From Owenia fusiformis (lineage: Eukaryota; Annelida; Polychaeta; Sabellida; Oweniidae), in contig CAIIXF020000011.1 in assembly GCA_903813345.2 (NCBI GenBank), positions 3,620,571 through 3,684,570 on the forward strand: a DNA stretch of 64,000 nucleotides, in the 5' to 3' direction. Under the pieces are notes generated by a model, which saw only the letters and a list, made by a program, of their open reading frames with translations, was not told where the DNA came from and did no database searches. Shown here in pieces: positions 1 through 11,623 of this stretch (position 1 is its first letter; the number at the start of each line of letters is the position of its first letter). The position numbers and the translations under genes are program-made.

Positions 1-2651
1 TATCAGCAATGCCTGTTAATCAATTGTTTTTCAATGCTATATGTAATGTCATATGCTATCTCTGGAAACCATGTTGTCTCAGAACATGCTGTATCACTTG
101 CTTGATCATGTGATCACCCTTAGCCATTTTGTAGAGTCAAAACTCAAAAGTATCAGAAATGGATGATAAGAAGCTTAATCTTAACAATAAGGACCAATAT
201 TAAATTTTGTGTTTTGTTGGAAAAAACAAGGAAAGAAACATTGAAAGAGATTCGGTTAGCTCCACACACGCTGCTGTTGAATTGCTCTGGTAACTAGATG
301 CCTATGTTAAATTTTGAATTCATGGTTTATCTATACACAAAATGAAACTACAATGTAGGGAGTGATAAGGCCAAATATGTATATTATTCGTCAAAGATAA
401 AGACTTTTAGAGCAAACGGTGCATAACTTTTGGATCAACCCTCGTACACCAATATTTTAATCTGAACCTGATGTGATATGTCATATGCTAAAGTACAACC
501 GGATAATATAAGCAAATTGCATTGAGATATCTGAGACAGCCACGAGGTGGTGTAAATTTCACGGTTTGTAATGTAATCCCATGTCATATGTAAATAGGAT
601 TTTAAAGATCCCAGACACCTTTTGTAGTCTTACACAATGATATCAATATTTGATATGAAATACTTGTTTTGAAGGGGCTTTTTGTTCGAAAAATTCTAAA
701 CTTATTTCGAATGATTTTACGTTTTTGTCAGTTGTCAAACACATTGAGTAAGCAGCAATAAAATATAAATCCCCTCGATTGCAAATATACAGTATATCCT
801 GATCTATTCTATGAACTTTGGGACGGCGAATTTCATATTCAGCATCGTTTACACCATTCTTTTTATGAAATAAGTGTATCTACAACTGTTGTGAATATCG
901 TCTATCAATTTCGTCTTCAACAACATATTGTATTGTTCTAAATTACCTCAGTATAAATAAAATGTCCCCCGTATTTCTATTTTGTGATTGTAGTATTGGT
1001 TCTTCAACGATGGGGGAAGGAGAGGGGGGGGGTATAAGACATTGTTTCTCTTCACCTTAGATCATGGTTTCAGGTATTTTGGGTATGGTTTTCTTCTGAC
1101 AGGTTTATACTTTGTCTATAGTTTAGTTCTTTTACACTTTTTGGTCCTTCGCGTTTAACATTTGTGCTAATATAATAAACATGAGAAAACACTTCCTTCT
1201 AGCTAATATCGGTCTAAAATATTGTTTTATATTGTTTTAGTTTAGTTTAGCATATATTGGAAAATTAAGAGCAGAAACGATTTTGAATTCAAAGATAATT
1301 TTGACACAAAGGGATGACACTAAATATTGACACCAGTAGAGAAAAGATGATATCAGTAAGATAAAAGTGAAATCGAATGGTAGATTAATGAACTTTTAAA
1401 GTTTAAGTCTCGTCCAGTTTTTTTTCATATTTTGTCAATCATTCTGTATGTACAGTTTTCATAGTAAATAAACATATCGCTTTCTCATGAAGCAAGGTCT
1501 CCATGATTAAAATAAATACTTAAATTCATAAGTTATAAATTCATTGTGTTAGATTAATCCCCAAGTGTGGTCATTTTCCAAATATTATACAGTATGTAGA
1601 TTGTATGAATAAGTAGTTCAATAGTGTCATCACATGCAATATACTTATTTACAGATTTGTCTTTAGATTCAACCCTTACAAATACATAAACATTGATAAT
1701 TAAATTATGGTGAAATGGAACATAAAATAAAAAGGAAATAAAAGAATCAAAATAATTTCAACAAGATCATTTCATTGTAGGATGAACCTCAAATGCAATA
1801 TTATGATTTAATGGATATTTGTTGAGGTTGATTCAGAACTACTTCAACATTTATCAAGAAGGGAAAATTCATTGATATTAGATACATATCTTTCACATGA
1901 CCACAAATTGCACAAGCATTTATCTACCTGCATGTTTTGAACACTTGGTACCATCTCAAGAACTGATCATGAATACTGTATTACTACCTACTCTACATGA
2001 TATTACCAGGTATGAAACCATATTTCAGGACTTTCATCAAAATACTGTGTAAATTAAGCCTATATGATTTGATTGTGAATTTATCTTTTGATAAAAAACA
2101 AAATTAATGTAACGCATACGCAAGCAGGGGGTTGTATTCAAAAGAAGTACAAAGGTATTAACATCAATCATGAATTTAAAGAATTTTCAAGACCAAGTTT
2201 GATACTTTATGGATGGGCTAATTGGGCAATCTTGGTAGACATGGCAATAGGTACATGCGACCTTTAGATCAACTGTAAATATCTTTTGAAATGTCATTCT
2301 TATATTATGTCATCCTTTTATGCGGTCATTTGTTTTTCCAACTGCTGTTTCAATATGCAATTTTAAGTTCCAGGATGCTTCTATGGTGGCATTCTGGTTC
2401 TCTTTCTGTTTCACCTGAAATATCTCAGGGCTGGGGAGAAGATGTTATGATGGCGAGGCATTAGCATTTTAATGTATGATTCAGTTTAAGCACCATTTAA
2501 ACTGTGGATAAATTCTAAGCTTGTTGCCAGTGGGTTCATACTTTCATTGTTTTTATTATCATTCCAGATATTACTAAGAAAATGAACCACATTTTGGAAA
2601 TTCTTTTACACCGCGGTTTGCCGAACTGAATTCAATGATCTTTCATCAATA
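1..2651. other. AT-rich DNA with no recognised gene
   Basis: I see no convincing exon, RNA gene or named repeat here. Only short random reading frames occur, plus a G-rich run near 1010-1031. It could be intron or 5' flank of gene A, whose mucin exon lies at 6317, but nothing in the sequence proves that. Confidence 0.5.
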
Positions 2652-2653
2652 TA

Positions 2654-3283
2654 CAGGGTGTCAAATAAGCCTGTTCTCCCCCCTTAACTTTTTTATCTTT
2701 ACATTTATCATACTTTACCATATATCATTTTGAAGCTCATGGAAAATGCTGATCATCCTCAAAAAATCAATCATAAACTCATCCTAATAAAATTGCTACA
2801 ATGTTTCTTGTAAGGTTGTAGTTGACCTTTGATTACGTCAAAACAAGTAAAATTACCAGGTAAAGTGAATGAAAAGTGAAAAGTTGATACTCAAGTGACA
2901 ATGCCAACATTGGGTGATTTCGATGTTTCTCAATATCATTACAGAGTAAAATGTGTTACATTCAGGGAGCCTTTGAAGCAGGGGCATCTTTCATCACAAA
3001 ATAGTTGATAACACCTAAAATTAATCGTTCTGAATGATTTATACAGGATCATATCCTCGTAGAATTGAGGTCCTCCGGGCTACTTGGGGAGACATACAGA
3101 CTTTTAAAAAGTGAAATATGGACATCACTAAAAATACTCTAAAAAATTGGAATTTAACCAATCACTCTGACATTTGGTGTGTGATCAGCAAATTAAATTC
3201 CCTTTAAGATGATATATACCAACCCTATGTTATCTCTGAATAAAAAAAGTTAAGGGGGGAGAACAGACTTATTTGACGCCCTG
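2654..3283. mobile_element. Non-autonomous TIR element, CAGGGTG family, TA target
   Basis: The left end CAGGGTGTCAAATAAGCCTG is mirrored at the right end as an inverted copy with one or two differences, followed by matching C-rich and G-rich runs. TA flanks both ends (2652-2653 and 3284-3285), as expected for Tc1/mariner-type insertion. The 630-bp interior has no transposase. Family placement is inferred from the TA target only. Confidence 0.75.
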
Positions 3284-3441
3284 TAATATCACTACACGTT
3301 GTCTACCTTAATTTAATGTTTGATGGAGAGAAAATCACAAGCTTTGTGTACCTAAATATAAAGATATTTGAGAAAGTTTCCGCGATTTAAACTCATTTCA
3401 AAGCCTAAATGCAGCATTTATTTTGACATATATATAGATTA

Positions 3442-3620
3442 TACAGGGTGTTAAACCCGGGGTGTTAAATAAGCCCCGTCCCCCTCTACAGCCAAAACCA
3501 AGATATGTGGTATATTGTGTGATATATCGTTAGAATGACTTCCAAAGTTACGTTGGCATATAGCTGAAACCTGTCAGTCAATGTTACAAATCGCTACATT
3601 GCATCAATTGAGGTGACCAT
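3442..3620. mobile_element. Single end of a CAGGGTG-family element
   Basis: TACAGGGTGTTAAA followed by a near repeat of GGGTGTTAAATAAGCCCCG matches the end of the element at 2654, but no partner end is visible downstream. Probably a truncated copy; its inner boundary is a guess. Confidence 0.4.
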
Positions 3621-4825
3621 AGACCTAAAAAAATGTTTATGTATATGGCAGGATTTTGAGAATCAGGGACCAGAAAAGTCCAAGGAACCCAAGATGTCAA
3701 CATTTGTGAATGGCTGTAAATTCAACCAATTTCTGGATAGAGTTATGTGTGTAGAAAAGAGAGGGTTGAGGATAGTGGTGTCCATGAAAACTCTTTTGTC
3801 GTAACAGTGGAATGCGAAAAAGTCTAGTCTAATTAATGAGGGATAGCAATAGTTAATTAAGCAGGCCTATATTTTACAATCGAAAGTGTCATTTTTGCCT
3901 TTTCTTGAAAGTAGTATATGGCATTATTACTATATATTAATCTTATCATTACATATGCATATAACTAATTAAAAGTTAATTTTGAGATTAAATGTGTTAT
4001 TTTTGGGGTAAATCACGGGTTATAGAAAAACCTTTAATCCATTGGTGCTTGATTGGTAGTCAAAGTCAATCACGCTACTTTGTCTAACTTAATCAAATGA
4101 TGCTTGATTGGAAATAACTTATTCGCTTTTCCTACCCTCATCGAATGATTTTTGATTTAGAGAAAGCCACCCGCTTTGTTTACCTTTTAATGATGTCTGA
4201 ATGATGAAAATCAACCTGATTTGCCTTATCTTATTGGTAGTGGTTTGTTTTGCTACATGATTCTAGTGGAGAAGAATTGATTTTGCTTTCAGGGAGAAAC
4301 GAGATAGAAGGAGGTAGAGTCATTGCAGCTTCATTCGTCACTTGGGTAGACCAGCCGTTACGTCATGTAGACAGGTAAACAGGGACGACAATATTTATCT
4401 GTGTGAATGATAGTGAACTATTGTGTTCCCCTATTCCATGACCTTCCAAGAATTGGCAAGAGACTCGGGGAAACTACAGGATTTATCCTACAAGTCTTCT
4501 AATTGATACCTGATACATATTGTGTGTTGTAAACAGGCAGAGCCATTTAAAACTCAGATCTCTTTCTAACAAGAAGCTGACCATGGCATCAATTATATAA
4601 AGATATATGCACAAGATGCGTGATTGTATAATTCATTAAAGATCACTGATAAACAGTTACTCTGGCAAAACTAGAAAGAACACACATTCCAACGTTCATA
4701 TCGATCAACAGTAGCCGTGAATGAAAACATTGTGAGGAAAACTATGAAGTAAACACGTTGGATACGTTTTTGTGTTTGATACCACATTTATCAGATACTT
4801 AAATGAGTAACTGATGTAAACATTT
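3621..4825. other. No gene recognised
   Basis: The 63-codon frame at 3613-3804 has no recognisable motif and no sign of coding selection. A splice-flanked open stretch at 4293-4374 was considered and rejected. Several loosely similar stretches built around 'TTGATTGG' or 'ATGATTTTTGATT' occur at 4025-4165, but I cannot define a repeat unit. Confidence 0.4.
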
Positions 4826-5460
4826 TCGACTACACCAGCATAGAAATTTATATACAGGATTTTTATATGTATACAGGAATTTTATTTTTTGACCATATAG
4901 AAATTTCTATACAGGCGATCTAGCAAAATTATTTTATTACTGAATTAAAATTTTCGACTACACCAGCATAGAAATTTCTATACAGGATTTTTATATGTAT
5001 ACAGGAATTTTATTTTTTGACCATATAGAAATTTCTATACGGGCGATCTAGCAAAATTATTTTTCCTGCGCCGCATAGAAATTTCTATGCAGCATTTCGA
5101 TTTTTATTTATCAATCTTATCCCTATAGAAATTTCTATGCTGCAACCATAATGTATATCTACACCCGCATAGAAATTTCTATACGGTGAGAAATGTTTTT
5201 CTAGTAACAGAACTAGTATTTTTCGACGGCCTTCACATAGAAATTTCTATACAGGTATTCAGTTTTGAATTTTCTGCTTTGTCGGTAAAGAAATTTCTAT
5301 GCCGATTACCAAATATTCATCAATAACAAAATTAATATCCCAGCCTCATCCGCATAGAAATTTCTATACGAAAAGTCAACGGAGTCTTGTATAGAAATTT
5401 CTATCCGAGGATAGTGTATTTGAAAATCTAGTTCGAAGTTACATACAAAATTCTATACGA
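4826..5460. repeat. Array of 12 GAAATTTC-centred palindromes
   Basis: Copies of the palindrome ATAGAAATTTCTAT, usually extended as CATAGAAATTTCTATAC, have their central G at 4843, 4900, 4971, 5028, 5078, 5128, 5172, 5240, 5290, 5357 and 5394, with a degenerate one near 5446. Spacing runs from 37 to 71 bp. The first four copies lie in two tandem units of about 125 bp; after that the spacers look unrelated while the palindrome core stays almost invariant. The core also fits the GAAnnTTC two-unit form of a heat-shock element. Function unknown. Confidence 0.9.
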
Positions 5461-5692
5461 TGAAATGAAACACAATTTTACTAGACATTAACATGAATAT
5501 GTATTGATAAAATGATTTTAACTTTATCTGGTTTGCTGAAAAATTCATATACTTTGTATAAATATTGTAAATCTAATATGATAATAAAACATTGACGGTT
5601 GAAATACATGAAATGCACTGCTGTTTTTACGTTTTGGGGTTTTCAAAAAGGGACTAAACGGTTCATTCTCTTTTTAAATGGTCACGACTTAC

Positions 5693-5880
5693 ATGCAATT
5701 GATTGCTTTCGTTTTGTAGAAAACATTAGCTGCAATTTTAGACAATATGAATGGGAATGCATTAACATTTAAATTTAATCAAAGTAATGTTATAGCGGCA
5801 ATTTTAGACAATATGAATAGGAATGCATTAAAATTTAAATTTTATCAAAGTAATGTTATAATTCATATAAGAAACTATAA
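5693..5880 (+). repeat. Intronic repeat with internal 75-bp duplication, copy 1
   Basis: This block starts ACATGCAATTGATTGC and contains a tandem duplication around GACAATATGAATRGGAATGC. A second copy lies at 8437-8625, on the other side of the mucin and ShKT exons of gene A, so both copies appear to be intronic. Confidence 0.8.
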
Positions 5881-5954
5881 TCTCATTTTGGTTAACCCGA
5901 CATAAATTGAATATGAATCTTAACAAAAGATGCATATCTTATAAATAAATAAAA

Positions 5955-6175
5955 AAGAAGCCCGCTCATCTCGAAATCACAACCTCATGTTTATGACGTT
6001 CTGGCACTCTAGACCATGGACCTTGCCAGATTCCTCCTGTTGGTCCCTAGCATTAATGATATTATTCATTACTCAATGATATTACTTCATTGAGCCTATT
6101 ACCAATAGGGACTGTGGACTGTGGATCTGACTTGGGTCTGTGCCCTAGACCGCTCAGCTACATGTAACCACAAAA
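5955..6175 (-). repeat. tRNA(Leu)-derived SINE-like sequence
   Basis: Read on the minus strand it begins with TAGCTGAGCGGTCTAGGGC, a good tRNA-Leu/Ser-type A box. It ends with a second tRNA-like piece holding GGTCTAGAGTGCCAGAAC and a B-box-like GGTTGTGATTTCGAG before GCGGGC. The arrangement looks like two decayed tRNA-Leu monomers separated by about 120 bp. No intact cloverleaf forms, so a tRNA-derived SINE or pseudogene is more likely than a working tRNA. Confidence 0.4.
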
Positions 6176-6316
6176 ATTGTTTCATCAGCTAATCATATAA
6201 TATTCTCAGTACTGTAATTAGACTCAAGAAACTTTGTTGAATCATTTTAGAAATGAAGAATACATTTATAAAAGATTAACTAAATAGGAAAAATATATTA
6301 ACTTAACTTACACCAG

Positions 6317-6586
6317 GAACATCAGCCACTCCGGCAACATCAGCTGCACCAGGAACATCAGCGGCACCGAGTACATCAGCTGCACCAGTTACATCAGCTG
6401 CACCAGGAACATCAACTGCACCGAGTACACCAGCTGCACCAGTAACATCAGCTGCACCAGTTACATCAGCTGCACCAGTTACATCAGCTGTACCAGTAAC
6501 ATCAGCTGCACCAGTAACATCAGCTGCACCAGTTACATCAGCTGCACCAGGAACTTCAGCTACACCGAGTACACCGACAACACCAG
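6317..6586 (+). CDS. Gene A: mucin-like Thr/Ser/Ala/Pro repeat exon
   Basis: The exon runs from an acceptor (ACACCAG) to a donor (CCAG/GTAATT) and is open only in the phase-1 frame. It encodes about 90 residues of hexapeptides such as [12 protein letters not shown] and SAAPST. It is exactly 270 nt, or fifteen 18-nt units, and both flanking introns are phase 1. Such Thr/Ser/Pro tracts are usually O-glycosylated stalks of secreted or cell-surface proteins; that role is inferred. The units here are more diverged than those of the twin exon at 39051-39320, suggesting an older array. The upstream exons of this gene were not found and may lie outside the window. The acceptor has a weak pyrimidine tract, so the exact start is less certain than the repeat itself. 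Confidence 0.75.
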
Positions 6587-7569
6587 GTAATTTTAGATAA
6601 GAGTTTATTTTATAGCTTGTTACATAAAGGACACATATGCTTAATGTTTAATTATTCTCGTGGCTAACTTTTCGTTGTTCTGTTTCATTTTACTGCATTT
6701 ATACTCATGAAGTCAATTTCAGTTTTGTTTTTATAAAGTTAGATGAAGTTATACATTTTAAACCCTTTATGTAAATCAGATAGTTCAACGTTTTTTAAAC
6801 GTTATTCTGGTAAAAAATCTGTTTCTAGTCTTTCTCATCATTCAAGAGGATATTTTCAAACAGAAGCTTTTTAACAATTATGAAATGATTTAAATGATTA
6901 AGAGATTTCTTCAGTTTTTTTTAACTTCACCAGTTCAGATTCTACAACCTCCCGATATCCCCTTACATATATCATTTATTGTAAAAAGGCACAAGTAAAA
7001 TACCATTGCATTAAAAAATGGCGCAACCGTTATTCAATAAAATTTGGTTTTCCACGATTCAGTGAGATATAGGCAAAATCATTACTACCTTTTCGGCACA
7101 GGCGTAACTCATTGTCTTATGCTTCAGAAAATGTGAACTTTTGCAAACGAATCACTCCGTAACACTCCAAAATGAGCAATATTCTTCCTTACTTAAGATA
7201 CGTAAAAATGTGCTCACATCTTTGTTCAGTGGATACGACAACGGATACAGTTCCTTTGTCATATACCAACTGGTCTGTGTTTAATAACAAATTTTCAACT
7301 TTTATTTTTGCAAAACCAGTATGGAAGTACATGTAATTCTACTCCTACCGAAATAAGAAACATTGCCTGAATAAGCTAAAGGAATACAGTCTTAATTAAA
7401 TGGTAGACTGTGTGGTCCCAATCGACCGAAATCCTTAGTGTAATTGTTCCCGGGCCTTTTTCTCTAGGGCTATTGCTACTGGACTTTAGTTCCTGATATG
7501 CCCCACACTGTATTCCCAGGGCGAATAGTTCACAATCAAAAAATCTTTTCATCCAACGGGTTATTTATT

Positions 7570-8070
7570 TAGAATAAAGCTAGAGGTCGCAACGGTACTG
7601 AAAACCAGTACCGGTAACCGTCACGCTAATAACCGTACTGTTACCGAAATACTGGTAAAAATATGTAAGATAGAATGCCAATGCGCTGCCACCCCCGTTT
7701 TGTTCCCAACTCTCTCTGTAGCTTCTCAAGTCTATATGCATACATGGTGCAAGACCGATTTGAACCCATGCTGATGAACTTCACGAAATAGTATATAACT
7801 ATCTTTCGAATCAAGATGTATTTTTAGTTTTGAATTAAATGTATTACACACTTCAAACCATTTCTCAACTGTATCAATAGCAAGCGACGTGCAGTATACA
7901 TGGTGGTGGGGTAGGTAAATTAGATTTTATTGACACTCTTGAGTTCTGGAAAGTAAACGGAGTAAAATATCCTGATGTGGCGGGTTTGGCTGAAACATAT
8001 CATGCTATTCCTGCGTCATCCGTGTCAAGTGAACGCCAGTTCAGTGCAACTGGCAATACTCTGGCTACTC
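7570..8070 (+). mobile_element. hAT transposase C-terminal fragment (relic)
   Basis: From about 7930 the + strand reads a segment containing LEFWKVNGVKYPD, then LAETYHAIPASSVSSERQFS and ATGNTLATL. This matches the conserved hAT dimerisation block, which ends in the SSxxSER-FSxxG motif. Only this end of the transposase is seen, so it is a relic. The start shown is set at a CAG-like short palindromic stretch (ACCGGTAACCG near 7610) and is a guess. It lies in the intron before the ShKT exon of gene A. Confidence 0.65.
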
Positions 8071-8192
8071 TGTGCAGTTGCTATTTTTCTAGTTTCACTT
8101 TAGGAGGGCCAGGTAGGTCAAAATTGAGTATTGCACTATTCCCACTTTCGAAACTAATTGTATTGGCTCTATTTAATGTCATTTTATTTCAG

Positions 8193-8297
8193 CAGAGTGT
8201 GAGGACAAAGATCGCCAATGCTCTGGTTGGGGAAGCTTTTGTTTGACCAATGACTTTGTTAGAACAAATTGCCTTAAAACCTGCAACACCTGTCCTG
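8193..8297 (+). CDS. Gene A: ShKT (ShK-like) domain exon
   Basis: Between an acceptor (TTATTTCAG) and a donor (CCTG/GTAAGA) the phase-1 frame encodes a 35-residue module from ECEDKDRQC to LKTCNTCPG. It has the six cysteines and the C-x5-C-x6-C spacing start, W and final CxxxCxxC cluster of ShKT domains. In animals this fold occurs in secreted metalloproteases, peroxidases and mucin-like proteins and often acts as a small binding module; the partner here is unknown. It follows the mucin exon at 6317-6586 in the same splice phase and precedes the last exon at 10474, so it forms the C-terminal domain of the protein. Nothing in the exon is broken. Confidence 0.85.
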
Positions 8298-8436
8298 GTA
8301 AGATAACAATATACTACCTATAAATAGTACATGGTATGAAATGTCTAGAACTATATGTTGCAGAAATATTTGAACAAACGTTCAATACCTTCCTTTTTTA
8401 TACATAAATTGATTCATTAAGTTAACAATAAGACAC

Positions 8437-8625
8437 ATGCAATTGATTGCTTACGTTTTGTAGAAAACATTAGCTGCAATTTTAGACAATATGAATAGGA
8501 ATGCATTAACATTTAAATCGTATCAAAGTAATTTTATAGCGGCAATTTTAGACAATATGAATAGGAATGCATTAACATTAAATTTAATCAAAGTAATGTT
8601 TTAACTCATATAAGAAACAATAATC
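8437..8625 (+). repeat. Intronic repeat with internal 75-bp duplication, copy 2
   Basis: Near-identical to 5693-5880, including the internal duplication. The two copies are about 2.74 kb apart and bracket the mucin and ShKT exons, so the block may mark an old segmental duplication in gene A. Confidence 0.8.
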
Positions 8626-8639
8626 CAATGGGCCATGAA

Positions 8640-9600
8640 AGAGTTAACACATGCATGCAAAAATTAGCCAAACCGATCAATTTGGCTCAAACTTTGATTC
8701 ACAAAATGACTCATGAGTGTTATTAATTTTTCATTTAATGAATTATCTAAATCTTCATCACTATACAAAAGAAACTGAATTTGTCAACTGTGTTCAAACT
8801 CTGAACAAAAATATAAATACCTTTCTATGCATGCAAAATACATTTGCGAAAACCCCTATTTCTTTCTATTATGGTGTCACTGCGGTAAATACCGTTTCCG
8901 GGTAATGTTTTTTGATACTTTCAAAACGAAGCCATGCCAACTCAAATGGTGTGTATAGTAGTTTTAAGTGAATACGTACTTTGGCCATTTGAGGTATGGA
9001 CAGTATGTAAAGCTGTGGGTGCTTACCTTCTAAACGTACCATTCTTAGAAAAAATCGCAAGAATTGGAACTACTTAATTCATTAATTTTCATCGGTGAAG
9101 CAGGGATTTTACCTAAAAAATGAGTCCTTGTGTTGGCGTAGTGATATTTAAAAATCGGGATGCAAATCCTATGCTAAATATAGTGTTAAGATGAAGGTTA
9201 AGTATAGGGCAAGCAGAAATATAGTCAGTGTATGGGCTAATTCGTTCGAACATGGCGATATGTACCCCAGAACTTGAACTTTGTGTTTTTTTTCCATATT
9301 GTTTAATAAATTACCGTAGTGACACCTTAAAACCACGCGATATACTTCCGGATTTTAGCCGTATTATTCGTGTCATGATCAGGGGTCAAAAATGTTTACA
9401 CAGATAGCTAGGCAGGATGTGTTCACTTCCAGCCAATCAGAATACGCTATTTCACGTAACTACGTACATTCAGATATATAACAAGAAACAAAGTCAAGGT
9501 CACAAGTTAAACGGTTGTTATGGTAATGCCTGGACTCTACAAATTAGAATTAATACTTTGCCAGCTCGACCCTTGCGAGAAGTGTCATTATCCTACCGAG
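8640..9600. other. Intron of gene A, no exon seen
   Basis: This lies between the ShKT exon and the last exon. Short open frames on both strands lack motifs and plausible splice sites. I see no further module. Confidence 0.45.
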
Positions 9601-9604
9601 CAAA

Positions 9605-10135
9605 GTTCGAGGGGATATAGGAAAGCTGTCCGTCCATTTCAAGATTGGTACTGAATTTCAAAATGGCCGTATTTTTTGTAAAAACGTAATATTTGATAAT
9701 CCAAATACCGGTTGACGGATTTTGTTGAAATATTACATGTTTATGCCTAGAGAGAAAAGAGCTCTGCTCACGGAGACATTTTTCAAGAAGGCCACCTTAT
9801 TTTAAAATGGCCTCCAGTTTTTGTAAAAAGACATAATCTTTGATGATCAAATACCAGTAGACTGATTTGGTTCAAATTTTATACACTGAATCCAAGAGAT
9901 AAAAGAGCTCTCCTCAAGAAAGCAGCTGAAATGGCCACCATTTTTCGTAAAAAAACATAATATTCAATTAATAACTCAAATTCCAGTGGACAGATTTAGT
10001 TCAAATTTCATTAGCTTATACATTTGGACAAGGGAGCTCTGCTTAAGAAGAGATTTTCAATATAGCCACTGTTTATCAAAACATGTTTTGTTCGGTGGGA
10101 TTTGCTACTCCGTGGAGTTGCTGTTTTCTCGTTGA
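9605..10135 (-). repeat. Dispersed repeat 'GCAACTCC/GGCCGCCAT' family, copy in gene A intron
   Basis: Three internal units of about 130 bp carry the stretches 'AAAATGGCC' and 'TTTTTGTAAAAA' in this orientation. They end at GTTCGGTGGGATTTGCTACT with CCGTGGAGTTGCTG. The same family in the opposite orientation fills 30256-31005, with decayed copies at 25750-26020 and 46650-47580. No coding capacity was seen. Confidence 0.7.
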
Positions 10136-10473
10136 AAATGTATCATTTTAATGATTTCATATCTTTGAGATGATTTGGAAAAAATAATTTGCAATGTGTG
10201 GAAAGATTCACACTACTATACCTAACACCTAGAAATGCATAAGATACTTTGTTTGTCTAATTGAATTGTTTAATATATTTTTGAAAGTGCCTTACTAGCA
10301 TCTAATTTTCAACCGATAAACCATTCATAAGGAACAGACAAATAAAAACAAATACATAATCATTACTAATAAGCCAAATGGGTTGCTCATGAACACCAAA
10401 TGCAAGGTATAGTAGTGTGAGATTTGAAGCCTAAGATTCATTGTATTGTGTAATGACTATGTGTTCCTTTCAG

Positions 10474-10493
10474 GCGCTGTTGAGTAAAATAAA
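10474..10493 (+). CDS. Gene A: last exon (GAVE-stop) with poly(A) signal
   Basis: After a pyrimidine-rich acceptor (TTCCTTTCAG) the phase-1 frame from the ShKT exon continues for Gly-Ala-Val-Glu and stops at TAA 10485-10487. AATAAA begins at the very next base (10488-10493). The phase match, the acceptor and the immediate poly(A) signal together support this as the gene's end, although the exon is tiny. Confidence 0.6.
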
Positions 10494-11283
10494 CATCATG
10501 AGACTGCCACCATGAGAACTACTACACAACCATAGACGATTTGTGATAGAGTTGATATAACCAACACATTCGAAGAATAGTTATTTACTTCAATTAGCAG
10601 AAGAATAATCATAAAAGCACACACAAATACTGCACCTTGGATTAGTACAACGACAACGTTTATTGAACAGAAGTGCCCAACGCACCGATTGACTATGTTA
10701 AAAATTAAAGTTAAATTCATTATGTGGTTAAACGTAAAGCACAACAAAACACCTGACATACGTTGGTTGTATAATTTATTGCGTAACACTAACTAAAAGC
10801 AATAAATCATTTTGATCGTAGAGATCATATGTTTTAAATTGTTTAATTATGATTAAACCTAATTGCTGCTGACATTACAAAAATTAGTACCCTCATATGT
10901 TATGTGAGGAGTAAGTTTTTTTAAGTTAAAACACTTAATTGACACCCAAGTAACAATAGTCAAGAGGGCGTGGATGGGTGGGTGAAAATAATGAGAGAAC
11001 GAAAGTGCCCACATCTGTTGCAAACAGATTGCAGGGATAACAGGGAGTCTGCAGTAATCAGAAACAAATTTGACTCCATGATAAAGCCATCTTTAAACAA
11101 ATTTTCAAATGAAAATACACGTGTGACAATATAATCATCATATTAATATATCGCATAACAAAGCCCTACATACTCGTACAATACATAGCAGTACACCGAC
11201 AACGATTCCATGTTACTGTATGTTTAAATTAAAGTTGTGAACTCTGAGTAGCAATACAGAGGATCACACGAGTTATAAGTTAT
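10494..11283. other. Intergenic, no gene recognised
   Basis: Downstream flank of gene A. The 97-codon minus frame at 10496-10789 is hydrophobic but has no family motif, no plausible context and overlaps the gene A 3' end, so I do not call it a gene. Confidence 0.4.
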
Positions 11284-11408
11284 AATGATTTGAAGTGCAA
11301 TACAGGATATATTCTGCTCTCGATATTCTGTATTGGAACTCGACTTTGTCTCGTTCCAATACGGAATTTCTCGAGCAGAATATATCCTGTATTGCACTTC
11401 AAATCATT
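11284..11408. repeat. Near-perfect 52-bp-stem hairpin
   Basis: TGATTTGAAGTGCAATACAG and the following bases are repeated in inverted form 70 bp later. The stem is perfect for its outer 34 bp, has a short internal bulge, pairs again for about 10 bp and closes on a 12-14-nt loop. It could be a miniature inverted-repeat element or a hairpin RNA precursor. The arms are long for an animal miRNA. Confidence 0.85.
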
Positions 11409-11623
11409 GGTAATTGTGTTGTTACTGCAAAAACTTCTATTTCTTCATCACAAATCTACCATATTTTGCATCTGTCAAAACCCCTCATTTCATGTTAATT
11501 TTTAGACTTTTGCTTGTGCCATCATTAAATATATTTATTCAACTTGTTATTCAGGATATTTTAAAAACTTTTCATGAGGTTTTTTATTTTCACACTTTTG
11601 AAAAAAGTCATTTTAGAATTGTA

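Noticed and set aside
4293-4374. Splice-flanked open stretch (acceptor CTTTCAG, donor ACAG/GTAAAC) in the same phase pattern as the first DUF3011-like exon
   Set aside because: It has no cysteines, no domain match and no partner exon with the WG/GCRGEF motif downstream.
4826-5460. CRISPR-like array (palindromic repeats with unrelated spacers)
   Set aside because: The repeats are only 14-18 bp, spacers vary from about 20 to 55 bp, and the DNA is clearly animal and intron-bearing with no cas genes.
7977-8246. 89-codon + frame as a gene
   Set aside because: Its first part is a hAT transposase end and its last part reads the ShKT exon in the wrong frame across an acceptor site.
8193-8297. A stand-alone ShK-type venom peptide
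   Set aside because: The ShKT exon is spliced in phase with a mucin exon and a last exon, so it is a domain of a larger secreted protein.
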